From: Pseudobutyrivibrio sp. UBA3626
GTDB taxonomy: Bacteria > Bacillota > Clostridia > Lachnospirales > Lachnospiraceae
Assembly (NCBI GenBank): GCA_002373675.1
Contig: DFLF01000013.1
Location: 22,877-86,876, forward strand
Direction: 5' to 3'
Length of the DNA stretch: 64,000 bases
This document shows positions 54,985 through 63,109 of this stretch, one piece after another. Position 1 is the first letter of the stretch. Each line of letters opens with the position of its first letter. The notes under the pieces are model-generated. The model saw only the letters and a list, made by a program, of their open reading frames with translations. It was not told the DNA's origin and searched no databases. A program made the translations under genes and the position numbers.

Positions 54985-55455
54985 ATGGAAGAAATAAGAA
55001 CTTTTTTAAAAAAACTTTTGGATGAGTCAGCTGCTAATCTTGCAGAACTTGAACGAATTAATGATGATTTGGATATAAAAATTAAAGAAAATACCAGATT
55101 TCTAGATATTCTTAAGAAAGAAAATGAAGAACCTTTTTCAGAATTTTCTCCAAGAAATGTTAATTATAAGAATGGAGAACAGATTGATAAATTAGAATTA
55201 ACTACGAACAACCAAATTGTTGAGAAGAAAAATACAGAGATTAGAATAGATCAATGTAAGATTAAGATACAGGATATTAAAGATATGTTAGGTAAACTTG
55301 ATAGTTATGATAATACTTTTTCTGAAAAAAGGAATGTTATACCTAACAATGATAATTCTTTTATTAAAGAAAGCCTGGATAATATTATTTCATATCTTCC
55401 TGCAGATCCTATCAGAGCAAGAATTGAATTAGAAAATTTAAAAAATAATTTATAA
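54985..55455 (+). CDS. Coiled-coil hypothetical protein
   Basis: The 156-aa charged protein has no cysteine or membrane segment. Residues 1-50 and 65-105 are Glu/Lys/Ile-rich and likely form two coiled-coil helices, separated by FSEFSPRNVNYKNGEQ. The end (SYLPADPIRARIELENLKNN) is more ordered. It lies between the amidotransferase and the parS-parA region on the same strand. No family is recognised. Confidence 0.75.
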   Translation: MEEIRTFLKKLLDESAANLAELERINDDLDIKIKENTRFLDILKKENEEPFSEFSPRNVNYKNGEQIDKLELTTNNQIVEKKNTEIRIDQCKIKIQDIKDMLGKLDSYDNTFSEKRNVIPNNDNSFIKESLDNIISYLPADPIRARIELENLKNNL

Positions 55456-55487
55456 TTTGTTATATACAAGATGTAGGAGTTCATTGT

Positions 55488-55513
55488 AGAGATGTTTCAC
55501 GTGAAACATCTCT
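55488..55513. promoter_or_regulatory. parS: parS site embedded in a 26-bp palindrome
   Basis: TGTTTCACGTGAAACA (55493-55508) is an exact match to the ParB-binding consensus. It is extended by AGAGA on the left and TCTCT on the right, so 55488-55513 is one perfect 26-bp palindrome, followed by TATTTTGTTTTA on the plus strand. The hairpin could also end transcription of the 156-aa gene. Confidence 0.95.
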
Positions 55514-55601
55514 ATTTTGTTTTACGTTTAATAATATTTCAACACTATATTTAGTATATAAAATAATAAAAAATAGAGTTGTAATCATAAATATAGAAAA
55601 A

Positions 55602-55617
55602 TGTTCCACGTGAAACA
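55602..55617. promoter_or_regulatory. parS: Second parS site (one mismatch)
   Basis: TGTTCCACGTGAAACA differs from the consensus at one base. It lies about 110 bases from the first site and 147 bases before parA. The AT-rich DNA between the sites (55514-55601) and on to parA shows no gene. Confidence 0.9.
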
Positions 55618-55725
55618 TTACAAAGAGACTCAACTGATAAACTGATAAACATCTACATATAGATAATAATTGGAAAAAGCAAAAAAATTTATAATTAAAA
55701 ATAGGTAGAATTGATAATATCGTAA

Positions 55726-55734
55726 TGATATAAT
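55726..55734 (+). promoter_or_regulatory. Extended -10 promoter of parA-parB
   Basis: TGATATAAT (TGn plus a perfect TATAAT) lies 30 bases before the parA start. No -35 is obvious. Confidence 0.45.
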
Positions 55735-55763
55735 ATCAAAAGCACAAGAAAGGAAAGAGAAAA

Positions 55764-56534
55764 ATGGGAAAAATTATAGCAATAGCAAATCAAAAAGGAG
55801 GAGTAGGAAAAACAACTACTTCTATTAATTTGTCAGCATGTCTGGCTGAACTTGGAAAGAAAGTTCTTGTAATTGACCTAGATCCACAGGGAAATTGTAC
55901 TAGTGGATTTGGTATTGAAAAAGAGCAGATTGAGAATACAGTATATGAATTAATGCTTAATAAGTGTTCTGTAAAAAACAGCATGATGAAGGTTGAAGGA
56001 ATTGAAAATGTTACAATAATACCTTCTGATGTAAACCTAGCAGGTGCCGAGATTGAGTTATTAGAATTTAACGAGAAAGAATATATTCTTAGAAATTCTA
56101 TAGACTATGTAAAGGAAGACTATGATTATATAATCATTGATTGTCCTCCATCACTTAATATGCTAACAGTAAATGCTATGACTACAGCAGATTCAATGTT
56201 GATTCCTATTCAATGTGAGTACTATGCACTAGAAGGTATTGGACAATTAATAACAACAATTGGTCTTGTACAGAAGAGACTAAATTCAAGACTTAAGATT
56301 GAAGGTGTTGTATTTACTATGTATGATGGAAGAACTAATCTTTCAAAAGACGTAGTAGACAATGTAAAGAATAACCTTAATGCTAACATTTATAATACAA
56401 TTATTCCAAGAAATGTCTCACTTGCTGAAGCTCCATCTCACGGACTTCCAATTACATTATATGATAACAAATCAACAGGTGCAGAAAGTTATCGTAATCT
56501 CGCCAAAGAAGTTGTAGAAAAGAGGGTAATGTAA
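55764..56534 (+). CDS. parA: Chromosome partitioning ATPase ParA (Soj)
   Basis: The 256-aa deviant Walker ATPase has KGGVGKTTTS (11-20), LVIDLDPQGN, IIIDCPPSLNMLTVNA and PIQCEYYALEG. It binds DNA without a specific site, is released by ParB and drives origin segregation; Soj also regulates DnaA. It lies about 10 kb from oriC with parS sites directly upstream. Its stop overlaps the parB start by one base. Confidence 0.97.
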   Translation: MGKIIAIANQKGGVGKTTTSINLSACLAELGKKVLVIDLDPQGNCTSGFGIEKEQIENTVYELMLNKCSVKNSMMKVEGIENVTIIPSDVNLAGAEIELLEFNEKEYILRNSIDYVKEDYDYIIIDCPPSLNMLTVNAMTTADSMLIPIQCEYYALEGIGQLITTIGLVQKRLNSRLKIEGVVFTMYDGRTNLSKDVVDNVKNNLNANIYNTIIPRNVSLAEAPSHGLPITLYDNKSTGAESYRNLAKEVVEKRVM

Positions 56535-57418
56535 TGGCAAGAAATAAAGGTGGACTAGCTAAAGGACTGGGTGCAGGAATAGATGTATTAATTCCTGATA
56601 ATAATGAATCAGATAATGCTAATGCTGGAATCAAAGAAGTTGATATTAACAAAGTTGAACCAGATAGAAATCAGCCTCGACAGAACTTTGATGAAGATGA
56701 ATTAGAGAATCTTGCAGATTCCATAAAACAGTTTGGTGTAATCGACCCATTACTCGTTCAAGATAAAGGTGACTATTATGAGATAGTTGGTGGTGAGAGA
56801 AGATGGCGCGCATCTAAGATTGCCGGTCTTAAGAAAGTACCTATTATTGTAAGAGAGTTTACCAAACAGGAAAAGGTACTTATATCTCTTATAGAGAATA
56901 CTCAGCGTCAAGACTTAAATCCAATTGAAGAGGCTACTACATATAAAAGACTCATGGATGAGTTTGATCTGACACAAGACGAAGTTGCAGCTAGAGTATC
57001 CAAGTCCCGACCAGCTGTTTCTAATGCTTTAAGATTATTAAACCTATCTGAAGAGGTGCAACAGTTACTTGCAGAGAAAACGATTTCGTCTGGCCATGCA
57101 AGAGCATTACTTGGAATCAAAGATCCAGAGAAACAATCAGAATTTGCGAATGCAATTATCGATAAGAGATTAAGTGTACGTGAGGTCGAAAAAGAGATTA
57201 AGAAAATGCAAAGCAATAAAGGAGATAAGAAATCTTCTAAGAAAAATGAAATTGACCCTCAGCTAATTGCAGTATACTCTGATCTTGAAGAAAATTTAAA
57301 AGAGTCAATCGGTACAAAGGTATCAATTATTCCAAGAGATAACAATAAGGGTAAAATTGAAATCGAGTATTATAATCAAGATGAATTAGAACGATTGGTT
57401 GAAAAACTACAAAAATAA
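56534..57418 (+). CDS. parB: Chromosome partitioning protein ParB (Spo0J)
   Basis: The 294-aa CTP-dependent clamp loads at parS and recruits SMC. It has VEPDRNQPRQNFDEDELENL, the CTP-binding GERRWRA, ENTQRQDLNPIEEA, and the helix-turn-helix LTQDEVAARVSKSRPAVSNA that reads parS. The C-terminal part dimerises. It is coupled to parA (overlap of one base). The short N-terminal Gly/Lys region GGLAKGLGAGID is the part that stimulates ParA. Confidence 0.97.
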   Translation: MARNKGGLAKGLGAGIDVLIPDNNESDNANAGIKEVDINKVEPDRNQPRQNFDEDELENLADSIKQFGVIDPLLVQDKGDYYEIVGGERRWRASKIAGLKKVPIIVREFTKQEKVLISLIENTQRQDLNPIEEATTYKRLMDEFDLTQDEVAARVSKSRPAVSNALRLLNLSEEVQQLLAEKTISSGHARALLGIKDPEKQSEFANAIIDKRLSVREVEKEIKKMQSNKGDKKSSKKNEIDPQLIAVYSDLEENLKESIGTKVSIIPRDNNKGKIEIEYYNQDELERLVEKLQK

Positions 57419-57457
57419 TAATACAGAACATATGTTTGATAGAGGTAGGTAATAAGA

Positions 57458-57961
57458 ATGGATATGATTTTAGATTTGGCAGAGCAGAATATAGTATATA
57501 TTGCCATGGCACTTGCTGTACTCGTTGTAATTTTATTAATATTAACTATTGTTAATAGTGCAAAATGTTCTGCGCTTAAAAAAAGATATAATGCTTTCAT
57601 GGAAGGAAAAGATGGAAAGTCTCTAGAAGATAATCTAATATATAGATTAGAACAAATCGATGAATTAATAGAAAGCAATGCAACTAATGAAAGAAATATT
57701 GATTTAATCTTTAAAAGGCTTCAGGTAACATTCCAGAAATATGGTATTGTTAAGTATGATGCATTTGATGAAATGGGTGGAAAATTATCATTTACTCTTG
57801 CAATGCTTACAGAGAATAATGATGGATACGTGCTTAACGTCGTTCACAGTAGAGAAGGATGTTTTAGCTATGTAAAAGAAATAATAGCAGGAAATCCAAT
57901 ACTCTCACTCTCACCAGAAGAACAGGAAGCTTTAGAAGACGCATTATCAAAGGAACAGTAA
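57458..57961 (+). CDS. DUF4446 membrane protein
   Basis: The 167-aa protein has one N-terminal helix (about 11-33), a coiled-coil stretch, and a conserved soluble part with VKYDAFDEMGGKLSFTLAML and NGYVLNVVHSREGCFSYVKE-like text. This is DUF4446, commonly found beside parB in clostridia. The function is unknown. The closing SPEEQEALEDALSKEQ is typical of the family. Confidence 0.85.
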   Translation: MDMILDLAEQNIVYIAMALAVLVVILLILTIVNSAKCSALKKRYNAFMEGKDGKSLEDNLIYRLEQIDELIESNATNERNIDLIFKRLQVTFQKYGIVKYDAFDEMGGKLSFTLAMLTENNDGYVLNVVHSREGCFSYVKEIIAGNPILSLSPEEQEALEDALSKEQ

Positions 57962-57986
57962 TAATTGAATCGTGTCTCAACAAGAA

Positions 57987-58016
57987 GCAGAGTTTTTTGC
58001 AAAAACTCTGCTCTTA
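57987..58016 (+). terminator. Terminator of the parA-parB-DUF4446 operon
   Basis: GCAGAGTTTTT pairs perfectly with AAAAACTCTGC (57987-57997 and 58001-58011, 3-base loop), then TCTTATT. Confidence 0.9.
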
Positions 58017-58054
58017 TTATATAATGACATTATCGAAATAGCGACAGGAGAATT

Positions 58055-58924
58055 ATGCATAGTTATTTAAGATCAATAGGATTTAAAAATATAACTAAAG
58101 AAGAATTATCTGATTTAATATATCAGGCTTCAAAGGATCCAACAGCTTATGAAATGGCTATGGATTCAGAAGGAAATGAGTTCTCTGAGATTCGCTATGA
58201 AGTATGTCCTGGAGCAGGCATTGCAATTAGAGGAAACTATGATGAGGATGATAACTTCAAGATGGATTATTATTTTCCATATTATGAGGCGGTTCTTAAT
58301 TCATCAACATCTACGGTTCATATAATTAAGGAATCAGATAGAGAATGTTTCCAGGGTGTATGTGAAGATAATAATGTTGCTATAGACGTTATTTTTCATA
58401 TGCAAAATATGCTACCATATATGCAATCTTTTGAGAAAACTACAAGCGTTACCCCAGCTAACGTTAGTTTGTGTGGTCTCTCATTAGAAGGTAAGATAAT
58501 TATGCCAGTGTACTCAGATGAGACAATTAAGGCAAAAAGATATAAGGCCAAAGTCACTAGAGATAAATTGATTGCCAAAGCAAAAGAAGGCGACGCTGAT
58601 GCATACGAGAAATTAACCATTGATGATATGGAGAAATATACCATGATATCAAAGCGCATTAGGAATGAAGATGTGCTTTCAATCGTGAGTTCAACATTTA
58701 TGCCAAGTGGTATTGAAAATGATAAGTATGCAATTATAGGAGATATCACGGATTATACTTTACTTGTAAATACGATTTCTAAGCAACGGCTATATGTTTT
58801 GACGGTTGATTGTAGTGGTCTTAAGATAGACGTATGCATTAATGAGGAAGATTTGCTAGGAGCTCCTGCTGTGGGAAGGCGTTTTAAAGGAGTTCTTTGG
58901 ATGCAAGGAAAACTTAACATTTAA
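58055..58924 (+). CDS. DUF3881-type protein
   Basis: The 289-aa soluble protein begins MHSYLRSIGFKNITKEELSD. It has IRYEVCPGAGIAIRGNYD and YYFPYYEAVLNSS in the middle and ends LLGAPAVGRRFKGVLWMQGK. I recall this pattern as the Lachnospiraceae family DUF3881, often found near parB, with no known role; the family name is from memory. No membrane segment, signal or catalytic motif is evident. It lies between a terminator and tRNA-Arg. Confidence 0.7.
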   Translation: MHSYLRSIGFKNITKEELSDLIYQASKDPTAYEMAMDSEGNEFSEIRYEVCPGAGIAIRGNYDEDDNFKMDYYFPYYEAVLNSSTSTVHIIKESDRECFQGVCEDNNVAIDVIFHMQNMLPYMQSFEKTTSVTPANVSLCGLSLEGKIIMPVYSDETIKAKRYKAKVTRDKLIAKAKEGDADAYEKLTIDDMEKYTMISKRIRNEDVLSIVSSTFMPSGIENDKYAIIGDITDYTLLVNTISKQRLYVLTVDCSGLKIDVCINEEDLLGAPAVGRRFKGVLWMQGKLNI

Positions 58925-58961
58925 ATATAATATTGATAACATCAATTTATATTATATATTT

Positions 58962-59033
58962 GCCCTCTTAGTTAAATGGATATAACAAGTCCCTCCTAAG
59001 GATTAGTTATCAGTTCGATTCTGGTAGAGGGTG
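58962..59033 (+). tRNA. tRNA-Arg (anticodon CCU)
   Basis: A 72-nt cloverleaf: acceptor GCCCTCT pairs with AGAGGGT (first pair G-U), the anticodon loop CTCCTAA holds CCU for AGG codons, and the T loop is TTCGATT. The discriminator is G. No terminator follows; the next gene starts 30 bases later, so they may share a transcript. Confidence 0.94.
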
Positions 59034-59063
59034 TAAAATAATATGAAAGGCTGGGGATTTCAT

Positions 59064-60743
59064 ATGAAAAAGAAAAATGATACACCAGAAGTTGCTGTAT
59101 TAAAGGACAAAATGAAAATTGCTTTATGCGGCATAATAGTCGTACTTCTAGTTCTAATGGAAGTATATTCTATGATTCACTTCGGTATTGTAGTGGATAT
59201 CATAGTAGGAATACTTATCGCTATAGATGTATTCTTCTTAATTACTTTTGCTCTCGATTTAAGTCAGAAGAATAAAGAGGCTGAGAGGAAAGAATATCAA
59301 GATCTTTACAAAGCACAGAAAGCATCCTATCTTGTAATAAGAAAGAGTTTTGATGAGTTGCAAAATAGGATAGATATGCTTGAGGAAAAGACAGCTATTC
59401 CAGCAGATGAAATAATAACAGCTCAAAAGGCAGTTGCAAAGGTTACAATCAGCCGTAGCAAAGAAAACACCGATGCGCTAATGAATTCTAATGATGAGCT
59501 TATTAATCATTTATTCTCATTTGAAGAAAAGCTAGATGCTAACAATCAGGGCTTAATCGAAAAACAGGAACAACTACTAGACGCAACAAGGGAAGAAATA
59601 CTAGAAAAGAATAAAGAACTTGAGGCAAAAGTTGAAGCGCTTAATACAATAATTGATGGGATGCAAAGTTCAGTTACGGGAATGCAGGATACTGTAACAG
59701 GAGTCCAAAATTCTGTAATTGATATAAAGAAAGATATAGAAGTACTAGAGTCTAAAGAGCCGGTTGTGCAAATGGTTGCAGCACCAACGCCAGCACCAGA
59801 GCCTGCTCCTGTACAGGAACCAGTGACAGAAGCAGTAGTGGAAGAGCCTGTAGCTACTCAAGAACCAGAGCCGGTAATGGAAGAGCCTGTAGCTACTCCA
59901 GAACTAGAACCAGTAGCAGAAGCACCAGCTGAAGACCCATTTGCAGGAATAGATACGTCAGATCCTAATAAAGAAATGAGTCCAGATGATATAGCAGCAC
60001 TTCTTGAAGCTGCTAACAGTGCAACAGAAACGGCGCAAGAAGTAGAAGAGAAGACGGAAGAAATATCAGACGAGGATTTTGAAAATGCTGCAAAAGAATT
60101 AGAGGAAGCTATGGCTGAACTTGAGGCTGCTGAGGTAGCACCCGAACCAGCACCAGCACCGGAACCGGAGCCAGCACCCGAACCGGTAGTAGAAGCTACA
60201 CCGGAACCTGCGACAGATCCATTCGCAGGAATAGATACATCAGATCCGAATAAGCAAATGAGTCCGGATGATATAGCAGCACTGCTTGCGGCAGCAGAAG
60301 CAGCAGCACCGGCAGAAGAACCTGCCCCGGAGCCAACACCTGAACCAGTAGTAGAGCCAACGCCGGAACCAGAGCCTGAACCGGTAGTAGAGGCAGTACC
60401 GGAACCGGAACCCGAACCGGCACCAGCACCGGAACCGGAGCCAGAACCCGAACCGGTAGTAGAAGCTATACCTGAGCCGACGCCTGAACCTGCGACAGAT
60501 CCATTCGCGGGAATAGATACATCAGATCCGAATAAGCAAATGAGTCCGGATGATATAGCGGCACTGCTTGCAGCAGCAGAAGCAGCGGCACCGGCAGAAG
60601 AACCTGCCCCGGAGCCAACACCTGAACCCGAGCCGGAGCCTGCATCAGATCCTGCTACAGATGCTTTAGCAGGACTAGACACTTCAGACCCTAACAAGAT
60701 AATGAGTCCAGAAGAGATACAGGCATTATTTGCTAACTTATAA
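59064..60743 (+). CDS. Membrane protein with Pro/Glu/Ala-rich tail and four DPNKxMSPDDIAALL motifs
   Basis: The 559-aa protein has two helices (about 19-37 and 41-63), a coiled coil (about 70-240), and a tail of Pro, Glu, Ala and Val. In the tail a block with AGIDTSDPNKxMSPDDIAALL starts at residues 291, 385, 479 and 533. The last copy reads DALAGLDTSDPNKIMSPEEI and ends the protein at QALFANL. The motif resembles the LSQxEIDALL peptide at the start of FliM. The start at 59064 is preferred (GGGG, 7-base spacing) over an ATG seven codons earlier. The function is unknown; a scaffold with repeated docking sites is my inference. Confidence 0.8.
   Translation: MKKKNDTPEVAVLKDKMKIALCGIIVVLLVLMEVYSMIHFGIVVDIIVGILIAIDVFFLITFALDLSQKNKEAERKEYQDLYKAQKASYLVIRKSFDELQNRIDMLEEKTAIPADEIITAQKAVAKVTISRSKENTDALMNSNDELINHLFSFEEKLDANNQGLIEKQEQLLDATREEILEKNKELEAKVEALNTIIDGMQSSVTGMQDTVTGVQNSVIDIKKDIEVLESKEPVVQMVAAPTPAPEPAPVQEPVTEAVVEEPVATQEPEPVMEEPVATPELEPVAEAPAEDPFAGIDTSDPNKEMSPDDIAALLEAANSATETAQEVEEKTEEISDEDFENAAKELEEAMAELEAAEVAPEPAPAPEPEPAPEPVVEATPEPATDPFAGIDTSDPNKQMSPDDIAALLAAAEAAAPAEEPAPEPTPEPVVEPTPEPEPEPVVEAVPEPEPEPAPAPEPEPEPEPVVEAIPEPTPEPATDPFAGIDTSDPNKQMSPDDIAALLAAAEAAAPAEEPAPEPTPEPEPEPASDPATDALAGLDTSDPNKIMSPEEIQALFANL
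60206..60628 (+). repeat. Internal 282-bp-period duplication in the Pro/Glu/Ala-rich gene
   Basis: The 141 bases at 60206-60346 recur at 60488-60628 with only a handful of mostly silent changes. The offset is exactly 282 bases (94 codons), so the frame is kept. The copies cover the motif block and the following PAEEPAPEPTPEP. Older copies at residues 291 and 533 are more diverged. Confidence 0.85.
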
Positions 60744-60746
60744 AAC

Positions 60747-60780
60747 ACAAAAAAAGCGCCACAAATGTGGCGTTTTTTTG
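60747..60780. terminator. Bidirectional terminator
   Basis: CGCCACA/TGTGGCG (60758-60773, 2-base loop) is flanked by an A-run on the left and seven Ts on the right. It can serve both the plus-strand repeat gene and the convergent Rpn gene. Confidence 0.93.
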
Positions 60781-60805
60781 ATATTGACAAAAGGAACGGT
60801 TTTTA

Positions 60806-61669
60806 TCAACCTTTTATTTCTTTAATCAGTCCACGAACTGTGTCTTCACTTTCCTCTAACTCATCCGCTATCTGTGCAATGGATTTCCCTTTAGAAAGTT
60901 TTTTTGATATTTTTTCTAGAAGCATTGCTTTATGTTCATCTTCTCTACCCTCATTATAATTAAGAATCATCCTTCGTTCATATGTATAATCTACAGCCGT
61001 CACATCTAACACCTCCGTCCTTCTTTCTTTTAAGAACTCTCTTAGAATGTTATTCTTTATACAATAGTCAATGGCTTTTTCGATATCCTGATGTAATTCT
61101 TCATCATTATGATTCTTATGATATTCTCTGACCTTATCAACAAATACCATATAATCCGAAAGCCATTTGCATTTATTTAACAATGCACTACTGTGTCCTT
61201 CATTTATATTATACACCCTGCAGATAAGTTCTAACATATCTTTTTCATTATCTTTATCATTTTTTATAAAGCAATCTGAAAGACGCATCTCCTGATAATC
61301 AGGCTGGGATTCTACTCCATTATAGAATACTACAAACTTAGGTCGCGGTATCTTAACAAGTCTCCTGCTGAATATATCCTTATCTTTATAAATCTTCTTG
61401 ACAAGAGTTGTAAAATAAATCAGACTCCTAAGCGGCATGTTAGGGCAATAAGTAGATTGATGCTCGTATATAGACAAGGTATTATCAAATATAAATGATG
61501 CGTCATTTTGGATTGACAACTCAAATCCCCCTTCAATCGTGTTTATAACCACCTGCTCCGGGTCGCCATAATCAGAATCATTAACAGCATTATAAAGTTC
61601 TAGCGCTCTCCTCTTTTCTTCTAATAACATTACAAATACATTACTCTTATAGTTTCTCTCATTGGACAT
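60806..61669 (-). CDS. Rpn-like PD-(D/E)xK nuclease/transposase-family protein
   Basis: The 287-aa protein resembles the many Lachnospiraceae proteins of the PD-(D/E)xK transposase (Rpn/YhgA-like) group. Candidate active residues are D62 and the E69-x-Q71 of SIYEHQS, followed by CPNMPLRSLIYFT and VFYNG. A C-terminal helix-turn-helix-like end (GKSIAQIADELEESEDTVRG) follows a degenerate helical region. The start at 61669 is supported by AAGGAGA; an extension of 30 codons upstream has no ribosome binding site. Such genes spread in many copies per genome and promote RecA-independent recombination in E. coli homologues. Confidence 0.78.
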   Translation of the reverse strand: MSNERNYKSNVFVMLLEEKRRALELYNAVNDSDYGDPEQVVINTIEGGFELSIQNDASFIFDNTLSIYEHQSTYCPNMPLRSLIYFTTLVKKIYKDKDIFSRRLVKIPRPKFVVFYNGVESQPDYQEMRLSDCFIKNDKDNEKDMLELICRVYNINEGHSSALLNKCKWLSDYMVFVDKVREYHKNHNDEELHQDIEKAIDYCIKNNILREFLKERRTEVLDVTAVDYTYERRMILNYNEGREDEHKAMLLEKISKKLSKGKSIAQIADELEESEDTVRGLIKEIKG

Positions 61670-61755
61670 AGTTTCTCCTTTCTGCGAGAAAATGACCCCA
61701 ATGAAAAAAGCATAAATATCATAATCTCGCTTTAATAAATTTAATACTGGATTTA

Positions 61756-61841
61756 GCAAGAATCTTGAAATCTTGACATATTTAGAAATAAAATATTAGA
61801 ATTAACATATCTTAAATGTGTGCATAGCACACGATTCTTGC
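61756..61841. other. Inverted repeats in the gap before the Nif11 array
   Basis: In the 333-base gap upstream of the array, GCAAGAATC (61756-61764) and GATTCTTGC (61833-61841) form a perfect 9-bp inverted repeat. Inside it are a TTGACA (61773-61778) and a small hairpin GTGTGC/GCACAC (61818-61832). No gene is seen. The remainder (61887-62002) is the first copy of the conserved array promoter. Confidence 0.4.
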
Positions 61842-61886
61842 ATGAATTGTAAGAACATAATATCACTATGAAAAGTTATTTTCAAT

Positions 61887-62002
61887 AAAAATGTCGCATA
61901 CTAATCACTAAGGGTGTATATATAAGTGAAAGGTAAATCCACATAAACAAATCTAATTAAAATGTGGTATATTATTGATAAGAATAACAGGGGGTAATTA
62001 CT
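61887..62002 (+). promoter_or_regulatory. Type A upstream element, copy 1 (Nif11 array)
   Basis: A block shared with 62671-62790 and 63155-63275. It starts AAAATGTCGCAT, has GTGTATATATAAGTGAAAGG, then ACAAATCTAATTAAAATGTG and an extended -10 TGGTATATT (61965-61973). No -35 consensus is seen. CCACAT and ATGTGG flank the ACAAATCTAATT core as a 6-bp inverted repeat. It ends in a GGGGG ribosome binding site. Confidence 0.75.
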
Positions 62003-62296
62003 ATGAAGAAGGAATTATTAAAGGGATTAACAGAAGAGCAAATAAAAAAGGTTGAAGATTGCAAGAGTTCAGAGGAAATCTTAACACTTGCCAAGGCTGA
62101 AGGGGTACAGCTTAGCGAGGAACAACTTGCAGCAGTATCTGGTGGTGGATGTGGAAGCACAGCAGACCCTGTAAAATGTAATCAATGTGGTTCGCTAAAT
62201 TGTGAAAAGTATGGAAAAACAAAAAATCTATGGACTAATGAATGGAATTACAAATGGAGATGTAATGATTGTGGTAACAAGTGGGTATGGGAGTAA
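62003..62296 (+). CDS. Nif11-type leader peptide with zinc-ribbon core, gene 1
   Basis: The 97-aa product has a 48-residue leader that begins MKKELLKGLTEEQIKKVEDC and ends in VSGG (45-48), the double-Gly site cut by C39-type peptidases. The core (49-97) starts Gly-Cys and has CNQC (59-62) and CNDC (87-90), 24 residues apart, each followed by Gly, then NKW. An extra Cys is at 67. The leader matches the Nif11/nitrile-hydratase-like leaders of RiPP precursors. The core looks like a zinc ribbon (CxxCGS...CxxCGxKW). The ribosome binding site is AGGGGG. Whether it is modified or exported is not shown here. Confidence 0.85.
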   Translation: MKKELLKGLTEEQIKKVEDCKSSEEILTLAKAEGVQLSEEQLAAVSGGGCGSTADPVKCNQCGSLNCEKYGKTKNLWTNEWNYKWRCNDCGNKWVWE

Positions 62297-62355
62297 TTAG
62301 GTAACGGAACTTTTGCCATATCGCTAAATGGAATATAAGTAAGGAGGACAATACA

Positions 62356-62637
62356 ATGAGAAAAGAATTATTACAGGGATTATCAGAGGAGCAAATCAAG
62401 AAGGTTGAAGCTTGCAAGAGTTCAGAGGAAATATTAGCTCTTGCCAAGGCAGAAGGTGTTGAACTTACTGATGAGCAGCTAGAGGTTGTTTCAGGTGGAG
62501 GATGCTTTTACACCATTAAATGTATTAAGTGTGGTTCTGATAATTTGAGTGATGATGAATATAAAGAACTTAATCATGTTGAGTATCAAATGTTCAAATG
62601 TAATAACTGTGGTCATAAATGGAGAGAAGAAGTATAA
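62356..62637 (+). CDS. Nif11-type leader peptide with zinc-ribbon core, gene 2
   Basis: The 93-aa product has the same 48-residue leader (MRKELLQGLSEEQIKKVEAC, ending VSGG). The core begins Gly-Cys50 and has CIKC (56-59) and CNNC (82-85), 22 residues apart, then GHKW. It follows gene 1 by 59 bases without the type A element, but has its own TAAGTAAGGAGG ribosome binding region, shared with gene 5. Genes 1 and 2 probably share a transcript. Downstream only the right half of a terminator (CTGTCAA plus Ts) is left. Confidence 0.85.
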   Translation: MRKELLQGLSEEQIKKVEACKSSEEILALAKAEGVELTDEQLEVVSGGGCFYTIKCIKCGSDNLSDDEYKELNHVEYQMFKCNNCGHKWREEV

Positions 62638-62670
62638 CCTTGTTCTGTCAATTTTTTTGTTTACAGATGT

Positions 62671-62790
62671 AGAAAAATGTCGCATTTTACATTTTAAATG
62701 TGTATATATATGTGAAAGTTAAATTCGAACAAACAAATCTAATCTAAATGTGGTATATTAACTATAAGACTAATGAGGGAGGTAACTACT
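62671..62790 (+). promoter_or_regulatory. Type A upstream element, copy 2
   Basis: Nearly identical to copy 3 from 62643 on, including TTTGTTTACAGATGTAGAAA, ATGTCGCATTTTACATTTTA and the extended -10 TGGTATATT (62751-62759). It differs from copies 1 and 3 where CCACAT is replaced by TTCGAA, so the outer inverted repeat is not kept, but the ACAAATCTAAT core is. Confidence 0.75.
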
Positions 62791-63084
62791 ATGAGAGAAG
62801 AATTATTAAAAGGATTAACAGAGGAACAAATTAAGAAGGTTGAAGCTTGCAAGAGTTCAGATGAAATCTTAGCACTTGCCAAGACTGAGGGAGTTCAGCT
62901 AAGCGATGAGCAGCTTGAGGCAGTTTCAGGTGGCGGCTGTGGAGGTGGAGATAAATGTCCACAGTGTGGTTCTAAGGACATTACAATAGATACGATGGAA
63001 AATAAAGGTAGTGGAGGCAAAGTTTATACACGCAAATGTAGAAAATGTGGTCATAAATGGAATGCCACAAAGTATGTGTCCTAA
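62791..63084 (+). CDS. Nif11-type leader peptide with zinc-ribbon core, gene 3
   Basis: The 97-aa product has the leader MREELLKGLTEEQIKKVEAC to VSGG (48). The core starts Gly-Cys50, then a Gly run, CPQC (56-59) and CRKC (83-86), 23 residues apart, followed by GHKW. The loop carries GSGGK. The start is placed at 62791 because GGGAGG lies before it and aligns with all paralogues; an ATG six codons earlier is in frame. A strong terminator follows. Confidence 0.85.
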   Translation: MREELLKGLTEEQIKKVEACKSSDEILALAKTEGVQLSDEQLEAVSGGGCGGGDKCPQCGSKDITIDTMENKGSGGKVYTRKCRKCGHKWNATKYVS

Positions 63085-63109
63085 GCATATAGAGGACTCG
63101 CAATGCGAG

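Noticed and set aside
59858..60790. 310-codon Ser/Gly/Ala-rich frame on the minus strand
   Set aside because: It is the antisense of the Pro/Glu/Ala repeat tail; its composition is a by-product of the repeated codons and it has no ribosome binding site.
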